Shown: positions 1 through 8,768 of the stretch, piece by piece
Numbering within the stretch: the first letter of the stretch is position 1
How the letters are laid out: each line of letters opens with the position of its first letter
Assembly: GCF_000633355.1 (NCBI RefSeq)
Contig: NZ_AYMQ01000092.1
Span: 1-55,296 of the forward strand
Reading direction: 5' to 3'
DNA length: 55,296 nt
From: Serratia sp. H1w
Lineage (GTDB): Bacteria > Pseudomonadota > Gammaproteobacteria > Enterobacterales > Enterobacteriaceae
The notes under the pieces: generated by a model
Databases searched by the model: none
Told to the model about the DNA's origin: nothing
The model's input: only the letters and a program-made list of their open reading frames with translations
Made by a program: the position numbers and the translations under genes

Positions 1-764
1 ACATTGAATACTTGACCCATTTTTTGCCTATAGCAAAGAAAATGATAACGGGATCGGTTTTGGCGGCAACCTGGAGCAGAGGGATAATTGCGGTGTTATT
101 ACGACGGATATTCAAAATTTTTGCTTAAGATGTACAAGGCTCAAACATAATTCCCGTCAACGTCAAAGCCCCATAGACAATAAAACCAGAATGATCAAAT
201 GCGTTTTCTTGTCGCCACCTGAAGTATTAAGAATTTTCCATATGGGTAATCCGATATCATTAATAATAATTAAAATGCTAAGTAAAATTCAATTTCCTGC
301 TTTTCCGGCCGATATAGCCTTTGCAGTGTTTTTTTTTGACGTTTCCTGGCACCGCTGTCCCCGATTATTTTTCTACGAAACAAATGGTTACCTCTGTTTA
401 CTTGTTCACCCCTTGATCTTGACGGTGTTAACACCGGGATCTGCTCTGTCGAAAATTAAAACAGCCACTATAGTTAATTCTGACTTTTCACCCACAGGTG
501 ATCCAACTGGGCAATTTTGCGCATAACGGACTGGTTTAAAATGATAATCAGCGTTTTAAACTGACTTGTCGCCGTATTTGCAGATTTTTGTTCTGTGATT
601 TGGCTTTGGTTAAGCTTTTGTTCGAATTGATCTAAAAACGGCTGTTTTTTGGCTATAAAAGCTGGTTTTTAAGACCTTTTCTTACTTTGGTACATTTATT
701 GAACAGGTAAGTGGTTAATAAGTAGACTGATTTTGCCCGTTTTTAGCTAGATATTTTTTATTTT
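1..764. other. AT-rich non-coding region upstream of flhDC
   Basis: This stretch is clearly more AT-rich than the genes that follow. I see no reading frame with a convincing ribosome site or recognisable protein; the one frame over 100 codons (191-526, plus) has no family features. Long AT-rich upstream regions are typical of flhDC, where many regulators including H-NS act, so I read it as the distal control region. The gene further upstream lies outside the window. Confidence 0.6.
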
Positions 765-780
765 TGTGACTAAGATCACA
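765..780 (+). promoter_or_regulatory. CRP-cAMP binding site of the flhDC promoter
   Basis: The sequence TGTGACTAAGATCACA has both perfect CRP half-sites (TGTGA and TCACA) with the standard 6-nt spacer. In E. coli flhDC a CRP site centred about 72 bp upstream of the transcription start activates the operon. Here the centre is near 772.5, which would put the start near 845, in agreement with the RcsAB-like box just after it. Confidence 0.85.
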
Positions 781-808
781 TTGCGTTCAAAATTGCGAGT
801 CCTTTACG

Positions 809-838
809 TTGTGTGTGCCAAGGGTTCGGGGGTAGAGT
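809..838 (+). promoter_or_regulatory. Candidate sigma-70 promoter of flhDC
   Basis: A weak -35 (TTGTGT, 809-814) and a weak -10 (TAGAGT, 833-838) are separated by 18 nt. Their position fits a start near 845, as predicted from the CRP site by analogy with E. coli. Poor hexamers are expected for an activator-dependent promoter, but the assignment rests mainly on position. Confidence 0.4.
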
Positions 839-849
839 TGCGCTGCAAT

Positions 850-863
850 TAAGATTAATCTTA
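850..863. promoter_or_regulatory. RcsAB-box-like palindrome at the flhDC start site
   Basis: TAAGATTAATCTTA is a perfect 14-bp palindrome and resembles the RcsAB box consensus (TAAGAAT-ATTCTTA type). In E. coli the RcsAB box of flhDC lies just downstream of the transcription start and mediates repression under envelope stress. With a start near 845 this box would be at about +6 to +19, the same place. Confidence 0.7.
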
Positions 864-1101
864 TTATTTTTGTAAAAATACTCTCACAAAAAACACACTT
901 TTGAAGCAGGATGCTGTATATCCATACACGTAATTACATGTATACCAAATACTGAGTAACAACCCGAATTGTGTATAGTCGCGCAGTTATCGCGGCTGGC
1001 GTACAAGGATTTGTTTGCCAACTTTGGGAATGAACCCAAGTGATGGGCGATAATTTATCACCCAGCGTATGTTTTTAAACATAGTCTGTCGGGATGGGAA
1101 T

Positions 1102-1452
1102 ATGGGTACGTCTGAACTACTTAAACATATTTATGACATTAACTTGTCGTATTTGCTTCTGGCACAGCGTCTGATTAACGATGAGAAAGCGTCCGCAATG
1201 TTCCGTCTGGGGATTGATAATTCTATGGCGGATGCGTTGTCGCAGCTCACGTTGCCACAAATGGTCAAATTGGCAGAAACCAATCAGTTGGTTTGTCATT
1301 TCCGCTTCAATGATCACAACACCATCGAGCGCCTGACGAAAGAATCCCGCGTGGACGATCTGCAACAGATCCACACCGGCATTTTGCTATCGAGCCATTT
1401 ACTGCAAGAACTATCGGGTAAAGGCGGTAGTGTGACGAAGAAAAGAGCCTGA
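1102..1452 (+). CDS. flhD: Flagellar master regulator subunit FlhD
   Basis: FlhD is one half of the FlhD4C2 activator that, with sigma-70 RNA polymerase, turns on the class 2 flagellar promoters. The 116-residue protein aligns end to end with E. coli FlhD, including the conserved [16 protein letters not shown] stretch with Cys65, which forms an inter-subunit disulfide in E. coli. I chose ATG 1102 because it has a GGGATGGGA ribosome site (1091-1099) and matches the family N terminus. An in-frame ATG at 1069 would add 11 unrelated residues. The stop overlaps the flhC start (TGATG), so the two are translationally coupled. The leader from about 845 is long (roughly 255 nt) and has GGA motifs that CsrA could bind. 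Confidence 0.98.
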   Translation: MGTSELLKHIYDINLSYLLLAQRLINDEKASAMFRLGIDNSMADALSQLTLPQMVKLAETNQLVCHFRFNDHNTIERLTKESRVDDLQQIHTGILLSSHLLQELSGKGGSVTKKRA

Positions 1453-2036
1453 TGATGACTGAGAAAAGTATTGTTCAGGAAGCCAAGGATATTCAGCTTG
1501 CCATGGAATTGATCACGCTGGGCGCGCGCTTGCAGATGTTAGAGAGCGAAACGCAGCTTAGCCGTGGGCGATTAATCAAACTGTATAAAGAATTGCGTGG
1601 CAGCCCGCCACCCAAAGGCATGCTGCCATTCTCAACCGACTGGTTCATGACCTGGGAACAGAACATCCACTCGTCGATGTTCTTCAATGCCTACCAGTTC
1701 CTGCTCAAATGCGGCCAGTGCCACGGGGTTGAAGCCGTGGTCAAAGCCTATCGGCTGTATTTGGAACAGTGTCCGCAACAGCCCGGTGAGCCGCCGCTAC
1801 TGGCGCTGACCCGAGCCTGGACGCTGGTGCGTTTTGTCGACAGCGGCATGTTGCAGCTCTCCGCCTGCAGCTGCTGTGGCGGGACTTTCATCACCCATGC
1901 GCACCAGCCGCTTAACAGTTTTGTCTGCAGTTTATGCCAGCCCCCATCCCGCGCAGTAAAAAAACGTAAACTTTCGCCGCAACTGGCCGATATTATTCCA
2001 CAACTGCTGGACGAGCAGGTTAAACGCGCGGTCTGA
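1452..2036 (+). CDS. flhC: Flagellar master regulator subunit FlhC
   Basis: FlhC is the DNA-contacting partner of FlhD in the master activator complex. The protein is 194 residues, close to the family length. The zinc site is visible as two CxxC pairs, Cys139/Cys142 and Cys159/Cys162, and the proline-rich [15 protein letters not shown] segment is typical. Two consecutive ATG codons (1452 and 1455) follow the flhD stop; either could be used, with 1455 giving 193 residues. The 3' end of this gene carries a sigma-28 promoter (1967-1993) for the following mot/che operon, so coding and promoter functions overlap. Confidence 0.98.
   Translation: MMTEKSIVQEAKDIQLAMELITLGARLQMLESETQLSRGRLIKLYKELRGSPPPKGMLPFSTDWFMTWEQNIHSSMFFNAYQFLLKCGQCHGVEAVVKAYRLYLEQCPQQPGEPPLLALTRAWTLVRFVDSGMLQLSACSCCGGTFITHAHQPLNSFVCSLCQPPSRAVKKRKLSPQLADIIPQLLDEQVKRAV
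1967..1993 (+). promoter_or_regulatory. Sigma-28 (FliA) promoter of motAB-cheAW, inside flhC
   Basis: TAAACTTT (1967-1974), an 11-nt spacer and GCCGATAT (1986-1993) match the sigma-28 consensus TAAAGTTT-N11-GCCGATAA at 14 of 16 positions. The -35 octamer is identical to that of the fliD promoter in this window. It lies in the last 70 bases of flhC. Transcription would start near 2000, leaving a leader of about 180 nt before motA. Confidence 0.85.
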
Positions 2037-2078
2037 GCCCGTTTGCAGGCTATACAAAACACAGACTGGTGAAACTCA

Positions 2079-2100
2079 AGGGCTCGGTACTCCGGGCCCT
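2079..2100 (+). other. Hairpin in the motA leader
   Basis: AGGGCTC (2079-2085) pairs with GGGCCCT (2094-2100), with one G-U pair, around an 8-nt loop. No T-tract follows, so it is not an obvious terminator. It would lie in the flhC-motA transcript and in the leader from the sigma-28 promoter. Confidence 0.5.
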
Positions 2101-2178
2101 CAGGTACGGCCTGGCTGTAGCCGAATTTCACCCGCGCTGACTCACCTTCCATCCACATTGTGAATTTAAGGAATACGT

Positions 2179-3069
2179 GTGCTAGTTATTTTGGGTTATC
2201 TCGTGGTACTGGGGACGGTGTTTGGCGGCTATATGATCGTCGGCGGACATCTGGGCGCGCTGTATCAGCCAGCCGAATTTCTGATCATCGGTGGAGCCGG
2301 CGTGGGGGCCTTTATCGTCGGTAACAACGGCAAAGCGATTAAAGCCACGATACGCGCGCTGCCCAAGCTGATGCGTCGCTCAAAATACAACAAAGAACTG
2401 TATATGGACCTGATGGCGTTGCTGTATCGGCTGATGGCCAAATCCCGCCAGCAGGGCATGTTGTCGCTGGAGTTCGATATCGATAATCCGCAGGAAAGCG
2501 AAATATTCTCTAATTATCCGCGCATTCTTGCCGATAACCATTTGGTGGAATTTATTACCGACTACTTGCGCTTGATGGTGAGCGGCAATATGAACGCCTT
2601 TGAGATCGAAGCGTTGATGGATGAAGAAATCGAAACCTTCGAACACGAGAGCGAAGTGCCTGCGAGCAGCCTGGCGATGGTTGGCGATTCGCTCCCAGCT
2701 TTCGGCATTGTGGCCGCCGTGATGGGGGTCGTGCATGCACTCGCGTCGGCTGATCGACCCGCAGCGGAATTGGGGGCAATGATCGCCAACGCGATGGTAG
2801 GAACCTTCCTGGGTATCCTGCTGGCCTACGGCTTTATCTCGCCGCTGGCTACCGTGCTGCGCCAGAAAAGTGCCGAAACCACCAAGATGATGCAGTGCAT
2901 CAAGGTCACGTTACTGTCGAGTTTGAACGGTTATGCCCCGCAGATCGCGGTCGAGTTTGGCCGTAAAACGTTGTACACCACGGAGCGCCCTTCCTTCGTT
3001 GAGCTGGAAGAGCATGTGCGCAAGGTGAAAGCCCCGGCACAGCAGGCGACGGAAGAGCAGGACGCATGA
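2179..3069 (+). CDS. motA: Flagellar stator protein MotA
   Basis: MotA forms the inner-membrane stator with MotB; proton flow through the complex turns the rotor. The 296-residue protein has four membrane segments and a large cytoplasmic loop. Arg90 and Glu98, which contact charged residues of FliG, and Pro173 of the channel are in their family positions. The start is GTG 2179, preceded by AAGGAA (2169-2174); this gives the expected N terminus [18 protein letters not shown]. The gene overlaps motB by 4 nt (ATGA). It is probably expressed late from the sigma-28 promoter inside flhC. Confidence 0.98.
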   Translation: MLVILGYLVVLGTVFGGYMIVGGHLGALYQPAEFLIIGGAGVGAFIVGNNGKAIKATIRALPKLMRRSKYNKELYMDLMALLYRLMAKSRQQGMLSLEFDIDNPQESEIFSNYPRILADNHLVEFITDYLRLMVSGNMNAFEIEALMDEEIETFEHESEVPASSLAMVGDSLPAFGIVAAVMGVVHALASADRPAAELGAMIANAMVGTFLGILLAYGFISPLATVLRQKSAETTKMMQCIKVTLLSSLNGYAPQIAVEFGRKTLYTTERPSFVELEEHVRKVKAPAQQATEEQDA

Positions 3070-4118
3070 AACAGAATCACCCGGTCATTCTGGTCAGAAA
3101 ACGCAAAGCCAATCATGCCGCTCATCATGGCGGTTCCTGGAAAATTGCCTATGCCGATTTTATGACGGCGATGATGGCGTTTTTTCTGGTGATGTGGCTG
3201 CTGGCGATTGCCAGCCCGCAGGAATTGACGCAGATAGCCGAATATTTCCGTACCCCATTGAAGGTGGCACTGACCGGCGGCGATAAGAGCAGCACGGAAA
3301 GCAGCATCATCCCGGGGGGCGGGGACGATCCAACCCAGCAGCAAGGGTTGGTTAAAAAACAGATGGATTCAGCGGAAAAGCGTGCGGAAGAGATGCGCCT
3401 GAACAAGCTGCGGGAAAAGCTCGATGAGCTGATTGAGTCGGACCCGCGCCTGAAAGCGCTGCGGCCACATTTGCTGATCAAGATGATGGACGAAGGATTG
3501 CGCATTCAGATTATCGACAGCCAGAACCGGCCTATGTTCAAGACCGGTAGCGCGCAGGTAGAAAGCTATATGCGCGATATCCTGCGTGGGATAGCGCCGA
3601 TCCTCAACGGATTAACCAACAAAATCAGCCTGTCGGGCCATACCGACGATCTGCCTTATGCCACCGGTGAGCGCTATTACAGCAACTGGGAGCTGTCCGC
3701 CGATCGTGCCAATGCCTCCCGGCGTGAACTGATCGCCGGTGGTTTGGCCGAGGGCAAGGTGTTGCGGGTGGTTGGCATGGCCTCGACCATGAACCTGAAA
3801 CCGCACGGCGGAGATGACGCGATTAACCGGCGTATCACCATTCTGGTACTGAACCGGGCAACCCAGCAGGGGATAGAACACGAGAATGCAGAGGGCAATG
3901 CGACGGAAATCGACAATCCTGACGGTTTGAAGCAGTTGGCTCCGCAGGCTCCGGCGACACCGGTAGTACCGACGCCAGCACCAACCGCCGAACCGCCGGC
4001 AGCACAAAGCATGCCAGAGCCACCTGCGGCAGCGGTGCAAGCCACAGACACTGGGCCGACAGCGGCTATTCCGGCGGCACCTTCCGCCACTTCACCGACT
4101 AACAGCGACTCACAGTAG
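3066..4118 (+). CDS. motB: Flagellar stator protein MotB
   Basis: MotB anchors the stator to peptidoglycan and carries the proton-accepting residue. A single N-terminal membrane helix contains the invariant Asp31 (in [15 protein letters not shown]), followed by the plug region and an OmpA-like peptidoglycan-binding domain (about residues 150-270, with [10 protein letters not shown]). At 350 residues it is about 40 longer than E. coli MotB. The excess is a low-complexity Pro/Ala/Thr tail over roughly the last 60 residues, whose function I cannot tell. The start ATG overlaps the motA stop. Confidence 0.98.
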   Translation: MKQNHPVILVRKRKANHAAHHGGSWKIAYADFMTAMMAFFLVMWLLAIASPQELTQIAEYFRTPLKVALTGGDKSSTESSIIPGGGDDPTQQQGLVKKQMDSAEKRAEEMRLNKLREKLDELIESDPRLKALRPHLLIKMMDEGLRIQIIDSQNRPMFKTGSAQVESYMRDILRGIAPILNGLTNKISLSGHTDDLPYATGERYYSNWELSADRANASRRELIAGGLAEGKVLRVVGMASTMNLKPHGGDDAINRRITILVLNRATQQGIEHENAEGNATEIDNPDGLKQLAPQAPATPVVPTPAPTAEPPAAQSMPEPPAAAVQATDTGPTAAIPAAPSATSPTNSDSQ

Positions 4119-4128
4119 AGGTGACCCC

Positions 4129-6090
4129 GTGAGCATGGACATAAGCGCTTTTTATCAGACCTTCTTTGATGAGGCAGACGAGCTGCTGGCCGATATGGAG
4201 CAACATCTGTTGGAGCTGGATCCGCTGGCCCCGGATATTGAACCCTTGAACGCGATTTTCCGCGCGGCCCACTCGATCAAGGGCGGGGCCGCCACTTTTG
4301 GCTTTAGCGTACTGCAGGAAACGACCCACCTGCTGGAGAATTTGCTGGACGGTGCCCGGCGTCAGGAAATGAGCCTGAGTACCGAAATTATCAACCTGTT
4401 TCTGGAAACCAAAGACATTATGCAGGAGCAACTGGACGCCTATAAAACGTCGCAACAGCCTGATGCCGAAAGCTTTGAGTATATTTGTCAGGCGCTGCGA
4501 CAGCTGGCTTTGGAAGCGCAACAGCAGGATGCCCCTGCGGCGGCGGTAACCTCACCGGTGGCGCATGCCGCTGCTCCGGCCGCGATCGAAGGCGGGATGC
4601 GGATCTGCCTGAGCGGCCTGAAGCCGAATGAAATTCCGCTGATGCTGGAGGAGCTGGGTAACCTGGGCGAGGTGGAAAACCCGCAGCAGACCGAGAGCAG
4701 CCTGGAAGTCACCCTACTGACCTCGGCCAGTGAAGACGATATCAGCGCGGTGCTGTGTTTTGTCCTGGAGCCGGAACAGATTGCCTTTTCCACGCCGCCG
4801 CAAGCCGTGGCGAAGGTCAGCACGCCGGAACCCGTTGCCGTTATCGCACCAGCTGCACCCGCTCCGCTAGCTGAAGCGCCGAAGCCGAAAGCCAAGGCCA
4901 GCGAATCCACCAGTATCCGCGTGGCGGTGGAAAAGGTCGATCAACTGATCAACCTGGTGGGGGAGTTGGTGATCACTCAGTCGATGCTGGCCCAACGCTC
5001 AGGCACGCTGGATCCAGTCAATCATGGCGATCTGCTCAACAGCATGAGCCAGTTGGAGCGTAACGCCCGCGACCTGCAAGAATCGGTAATGTCGATCCGC
5101 ATGATGCCGATGGAGTACGTTTTCAGCCGCTTCCCGCGTCTGGTACGCGATCTGGCCAGCAAGCTGGACAAGCAGGTGGAGTTAACGCTACGGGGCAGCT
5201 CAACCGAACTGGACAAGAGTCTGATCGAACGCATTATCGATCCGTTGACGCATCTGGTGCGCAACAGCCTGGATCACGGCATTGAAGAGCCTGCCGCACG
5301 CCTGGCTGCCGGTAAGGCCGAAGTCGGTAATCTGATCCTGTCCGCTGAACATCAGGGTGGCAATATCTGTATTGAAGTCACCGATGACGGTGCGGGTCTC
5401 AACCGCCAGAAAATCCTTGCCAAGGCTGCCTCGCAGGGGCTGCCGGTGAGCGACAGCATGAGCGATGAAGAGGTCGGTATGCTGATCTTTGCCCCTGGAT
5501 TCTCCACCGCCGAGCAGGTGACAGACGTTTCCGGCCGTGGCGTGGGCATGGACGTGGTGAAGCGAAATATTCAGGAAATGGGGGGGCATGTTGAAATCCA
5601 TTTCCAGGCGGGGAAGGGCACTTCAATCCGCATTTTACTGCCGCTGACGCTGGCCATTCTAGACGGTATGTCGGTCAAGGTGAATGAGGAAGTGTTCATT
5701 CTGCCACTGAATGCCGTGATGGAATCATTGCAACCGCAGGCCGAGGATTTGCATCCGCTGGCGGGTGGCGAGCGCGTGTTGCAGGTGCGCGGCGAGTATC
5801 TGCCGTTGGTGGAGCTGTTCCGGGTGTTTGAGGTTGACGGAGCCAAGACCGAAGCCACCCAGGGCATCGTGGTGATCTTGCAAAGCGCAGGCCGTCGCTA
5901 TGCGCTGCTGGTCGATCAGTTGATCGGTCAACACCAGGTGGTGGTGAAGAATCTGGAAAGCAATTACCGCAAGGTACCGGGCATTTCCGCTGCCACCATT
6001 CTGGGGGATGGTAGCGTGGCGCTGATTGTCGATGTGTCGGCGCTGCAAACGCTGAATCGGGAAAAGCGTCTGACGGACGCTGCCGCATAA
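4129..6090 (+). CDS. cheA: Chemotaxis histidine kinase CheA
   Basis: CheA is the autokinase that receives signals from receptors through CheW and phosphorylates CheY and CheB. At 653 residues it has the usual order: P1 phosphotransfer domain with His48 in FRAAHSIKGG, P2 for CheY/CheB binding (about 160-225), P3 dimerisation, P4 ATP-binding kinase core (N box with HLVRNSLDHGIE, G box with DDGAGL) and a C-terminal CheW-like P5. Alanine/proline-rich linkers flank P2. The start is GTG 4129 after AGAGGTGA, giving MSMDIS as in E. coli. Met98 is conserved and could start the short form CheA-S, as known in E. coli. It lies 10 nt after motB. Confidence 0.98.
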   Translation: MSMDISAFYQTFFDEADELLADMEQHLLELDPLAPDIEPLNAIFRAAHSIKGGAATFGFSVLQETTHLLENLLDGARRQEMSLSTEIINLFLETKDIMQEQLDAYKTSQQPDAESFEYICQALRQLALEAQQQDAPAAAVTSPVAHAAAPAAIEGGMRICLSGLKPNEIPLMLEELGNLGEVENPQQTESSLEVTLLTSASEDDISAVLCFVLEPEQIAFSTPPQAVAKVSTPEPVAVIAPAAPAPLAEAPKPKAKASESTSIRVAVEKVDQLINLVGELVITQSMLAQRSGTLDPVNHGDLLNSMSQLERNARDLQESVMSIRMMPMEYVFSRFPRLVRDLASKLDKQVELTLRGSSTELDKSLIERIIDPLTHLVRNSLDHGIEEPAARLAAGKAEVGNLILSAEHQGGNICIEVTDDGAGLNRQKILAKAASQGLPVSDSMSDEEVGMLIFAPGFSTAEQVTDVSGRGVGMDVVKRNIQEMGGHVEIHFQAGKGTSIRILLPLTLAILDGMSVKVNEEVFILPLNAVMESLQPQAEDLHPLAGGERVLQVRGEYLPLVELFRVFEVDGAKTEATQGIVVILQSAGRRYALLVDQLIGQHQVVVKNLESNYRKVPGISAATILGDGSVALIVDVSALQTLNREKRLTDAAA

Positions 6091-6121
6091 TTATTAACCG
6101 ACTGATTTAAAGGTGATCGAA

Positions 6122-6622
6122 ATGGCAGGACTTGCATCCGTCAGCAAATTGGCTGGCGAAACGGTAGGTCAGGAGTTCCTGATTTTTACCTTGGGTAACG
6201 AAGAATATGGCATTGATATCCTCAAGGTTCAGGAGATCCGCGGTTACGATCAGGTAACGCGCATCGCCAACACCCCGGCGTTTATCAAGGGCGTAACCAA
6301 TCTGCGTGGGGTGATCGTGCCGATTATCGATCTGCGCGTGAAGTTTGCCCAGCAGGACGTCTCTTATGATGAGAATACCGTGGTGATCGTGCTGAACTTT
6401 GGCCAGCGCGTGGTGGGGATCGTGGTTGATGGCGTGTCTGACGTGCTGTCGTTGACGACGGACCAGATCCGCCCGGCTCCGGAGTTTGCGGTTACGCTGG
6501 CCACGGAATATCTCACCGGCCTGGGATCGCTTGGCGAGCGTATGCTGATCCTGGTGGATATCGAAAAGCTGTTGAGCAGCGAGGAAATGTCGTTGGTGGA
6601 CAACGTAGCAAAAAGCGCATGA
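6122..6622 (+). CDS. cheW: Chemotaxis coupling protein CheW
   Basis: CheW links CheA to the receptor tips in chemosensory arrays. The 166-residue SH3-like protein matches E. coli CheW along its length, with the conserved [20 protein letters not shown] and [13 protein letters not shown] segments. ATG 6122 is preferred over the in-frame GTG at 6113 because the AAAGGTGA ribosome site at 6109-6116 is spaced for it and the length fits the family. It is the last gene before a 390-bp gap and a new promoter, so the mot-che operon probably ends near here. Confidence 0.98.
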   Translation: MAGLASVSKLAGETVGQEFLIFTLGNEEYGIDILKVQEIRGYDQVTRIANTPAFIKGVTNLRGVIVPIIDLRVKFAQQDVSYDENTVVIVLNFGQRVVGIVVDGVSDVLSLTTDQIRPAPEFAVTLATEYLTGLGSLGERMLILVDIEKLLSSEEMSLVDNVAKSA

Positions 6623-6929
6623 TTACCCTGGGTAAGTAGCTGTACGTAATGGTGTAACAGATGGAGATGATGCAGAACGCTGACACACCGTAAACCCGTC
6701 CATGGGGGCTCGCAATCGCGCATCCATACGCTCAACGGTCGGCTAACCTGCACCATCCCCATCTGACTCAGGCTAAGGTGTTGCGGTATTGCCCCGGGAG
6801 CCAATGGATGGCACATTCGGTCCCTTCTCCCTTTGGGAGAGGGTTAGGGTGAGGGTGAGGGGAGTATCACCGGTACCGAGCCAGATCACAGTCTCATGCA
6901 AACTTAAGAAAAATCTTATCAGATAACCA
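6623..6929. other. Gap between cheW and the tsr promoter
   Basis: No reading frame here looks real. The middle (about 6670-6815) has GC-rich short palindromic pieces of the type seen in intergenic repeats, for example CCCGTCCATGGGGGC near 6694, but I cannot assign a family. A C/T-rich hairpin repeat follows at 6821-6863 (listed separately). I see no canonical terminator for cheW. Confidence 0.5.
6821..6863 (+). repeat. C/T-rich hairpin repeat, copy 1 (single)
   Basis: The copy reads TCCCTTCTCCC, TTT, GGGAGAGGG and then TTAGGGTGAGGG with an extra TGAGGGG duplication at the end. The two G/C-rich arms form a hairpin and the TTAGGGTGAGGGG tail gives the element a direction (here plus). The same unit occurs five more times in this window. 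It has no inverted partner nearby. Confidence 0.85.
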
Positions 6930-6956
6930 TAAAGTTCTCTTCTGCCACGCCGATAA
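6930..6956 (+). promoter_or_regulatory. Sigma-28 (FliA) promoter of the tsr-tap-cheRBYZ operon
   Basis: TAAAGTTC (6930-6937), an 11-nt spacer and GCCGATAA (6949-6956) match the sigma-28 consensus at 15 of 16 positions. Transcription would begin near 6963, about 50 nt before the receptor gene. A 6-bp hairpin (CACAGA/TCTGTG, about 6974-6990) would form at the 5' end of the transcript. Confidence 0.92.
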
Positions 6957-7012
6957 CCCAGTCAGTTAACGTACACAGAGCTTGTCTGTGCGGGCTTCCA
7001 AGAAGGGTCAAC

Positions 7013-8680
7013 ATGTTTAATCGTATGAAGGTGGTCACCAGCTTATTGCTGGTGCTGGTGTTATTCGGTGCCTTGCAGCTGGTTTCCGGGGGGCTGTTTT
7101 TCACTTCGTTGAAAGATAACAAAGAAAATTTTACCGTACTGCAAACTATCCGACAGCAGCAGTCAGAACTGAATGAAAGCTGGGTTAACCTGCTGCAAAC
7201 CCGTAATACCCTCAATCGCGCCGGGATCCGCTATATGATGGACCTCAATAAAGCGGGCACCGGTGCTACCGTAGCTGAACTGCTGACCTCGGCAAAAAAC
7301 ACGCTGAGCATGGCGGAACAACACTACGCGGCCTATGAAAAAATCCCTCTGGATGCTCGCCAGGATGCCGATGCGGCGCAAGAGCTCAAGCAACGCTACA
7401 CCACTTTGCGCACCGCGCTGTCGGAACTGATCCTGCTGCTGAATGACGGCAAGCTGGACGCCTTCTTTGAACAACCGACCCAGCGTTATCAGACCGAATT
7501 TGAACAGGTTTATAACCGCTATCTGACCCAGAACGACAAGCTCTACCAGATCGCGGTCGAAGACGGCGACAGCTCTTTTGAGTTTGCCGTCTGGACGCTG
7601 GGCGTGGTGCTGGTACTGGTGGTGGCGGTGATCGTCCTGGTTTGGCTCGGCATCCACCATATTCTGGTGCGCCCGCTCAACCGCATGATCGAACACATCA
7701 AACTGATCGCCGCAGGCGATTTGACTCACCCAATCGACGTCAGCAGCCGCAATGAAATGGGGGTATTGGCAGCCAGCCTCAGGCATATGCAAGGCGAACT
7801 GATCGACACCGTCAGCGGCGTGCGTCAGGGGGCTGATGCCATCTACAGCGGCGCTTCCGAGATTGCCGCGGGCAACAATGACCTCTCTTCCCGTACCGAA
7901 CAGCAGGCCGCCTCGCTGGAAGAAACCGCTGCCAGCATGGAGCAGTTGACCGCGACGGTGAAACAGAACGCCGAAAATGCCCGTCAGGCCAGTCAGCTGG
8001 CGTTGAGCGCTTCCGAAACCGCGCAAAAAGGCGGCAAAGTGGTGGCCAACGTGGTGCAAACCATGCACGACATTGCCGGCAGCTCGCAGAAAATTGCCGA
8101 CATCACCAGCGTGATCGACGGCATTGCCTTCCAGACCAACATCCTGGCGCTGAATGCGGCGGTAGAAGCCGCACGTGCCGGTGAACAGGGCCGTGGTTTT
8201 GCGGTGGTCGCCGGTGAAGTGCGTAACCTGGCAAGCCGCAGCGCGCAGGCGGCTAAAGAGATCAAAGGCCTGATTGAAGACTCGGTAAGCCGGGTTGATA
8301 TGGGCTCGGTGCTGGTGGAAAGCGCTGGCGAAACCATGGGCGATATCGTCAATGCCGTCACCCGCGTCACCGATATCATGGGTGAAATCGCGTCGGCTTC
8401 CGATGAGCAGAGCCGGGGTATCGATCAGGTTGGCCAGGCGGTTGCCGAAATGGATCGCGTCACCCAACAGAACGCCTCTTTGGTCGAAGAATCGGCTTCT
8501 GCGGCGGCAGCACTGGAAGAGCAAGCCAGCCGCTTGACCCAGTCCGTGGCGGTATTCCGACTGAAAGCGGAAGGCCAACATGAGTTCAAGTCCCCCACCA
8601 ACAGTAAAGTCATCAGCCCGGTAATCAATCATAAAAAAATGAACGCCAGCGATCCGCAGGAAAACTGGGAAACGTTCTAA
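7013..8680 (+). CDS. tsr: Tsr-like methyl-accepting chemotaxis receptor (serine)
   Basis: This transmembrane chemoreceptor senses periplasmic ligand and controls CheA. It has 555 residues: membrane segment about 7-33, periplasmic four-helix bundle, second membrane segment about 190-213, HAMP domain, and the conserved signalling tip ([20 protein letters not shown]). The ligand pocket carries Arg64, Asn68, Arg69 and Arg73, the serine-binding set of E. coli Tsr, so serine is the likely attractant. The C terminus ends NWETF, the tether for CheR and CheB. In E. coli the gene in this place is tar, but the sequence is closer to Tsr. A terminator-like hairpin follows, which may lower expression of the next gene. 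Confidence 0.93.
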   Translation: MFNRMKVVTSLLLVLVLFGALQLVSGGLFFTSLKDNKENFTVLQTIRQQQSELNESWVNLLQTRNTLNRAGIRYMMDLNKAGTGATVAELLTSAKNTLSMAEQHYAAYEKIPLDARQDADAAQELKQRYTTLRTALSELILLLNDGKLDAFFEQPTQRYQTEFEQVYNRYLTQNDKLYQIAVEDGDSSFEFAVWTLGVVLVLVVAVIVLVWLGIHHILVRPLNRMIEHIKLIAAGDLTHPIDVSSRNEMGVLAASLRHMQGELIDTVSGVRQGADAIYSGASEIAAGNNDLSSRTEQQAASLEETAASMEQLTATVKQNAENARQASQLALSASETAQKGGKVVANVVQTMHDIAGSSQKIADITSVIDGIAFQTNILALNAAVEAARAGEQGRGFAVVAGEVRNLASRSAQAAKEIKGLIEDSVSRVDMGSVLVESAGETMGDIVNAVTRVTDIMGEIASASDEQSRGIDQVGQAVAEMDRVTQQNASLVEESASAAAALEEQASRLTQSVAVFRLKAEGQHEFKSPTNSKVISPVINHKKMNASDPQENWETF

Positions 8681-8688
8681 CCGGCATT

Positions 8689-8725
8689 GGGCCGCGTCAC
8701 TCCGGCGAGGTCGTGGCCCTTTTTT
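8689..8725 (+). terminator. Terminator-like hairpin between tsr and tap
   Basis: GGGCCGCG (8689-8696) pairs with CGTGGCCC (8712-8719), with one G-U pair, and six T residues follow (8720-8725). This is a plausible intrinsic terminator inside the operon. It may act as an attenuator that makes the first receptor more abundant than the genes downstream. Confidence 0.75.
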
Positions 8726-8768
8726 CCGTCCTAAGCCGTGTAAAGCCACGGCTACCTGGAGGTTTATC

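Noticed and set aside
191-526. 111-codon plus-strand reading frame upstream of flhDC
   Set aside because: It lies in AT-rich DNA, has no clear ribosome site or recognisable protein features, and resembles random translation of a control region.
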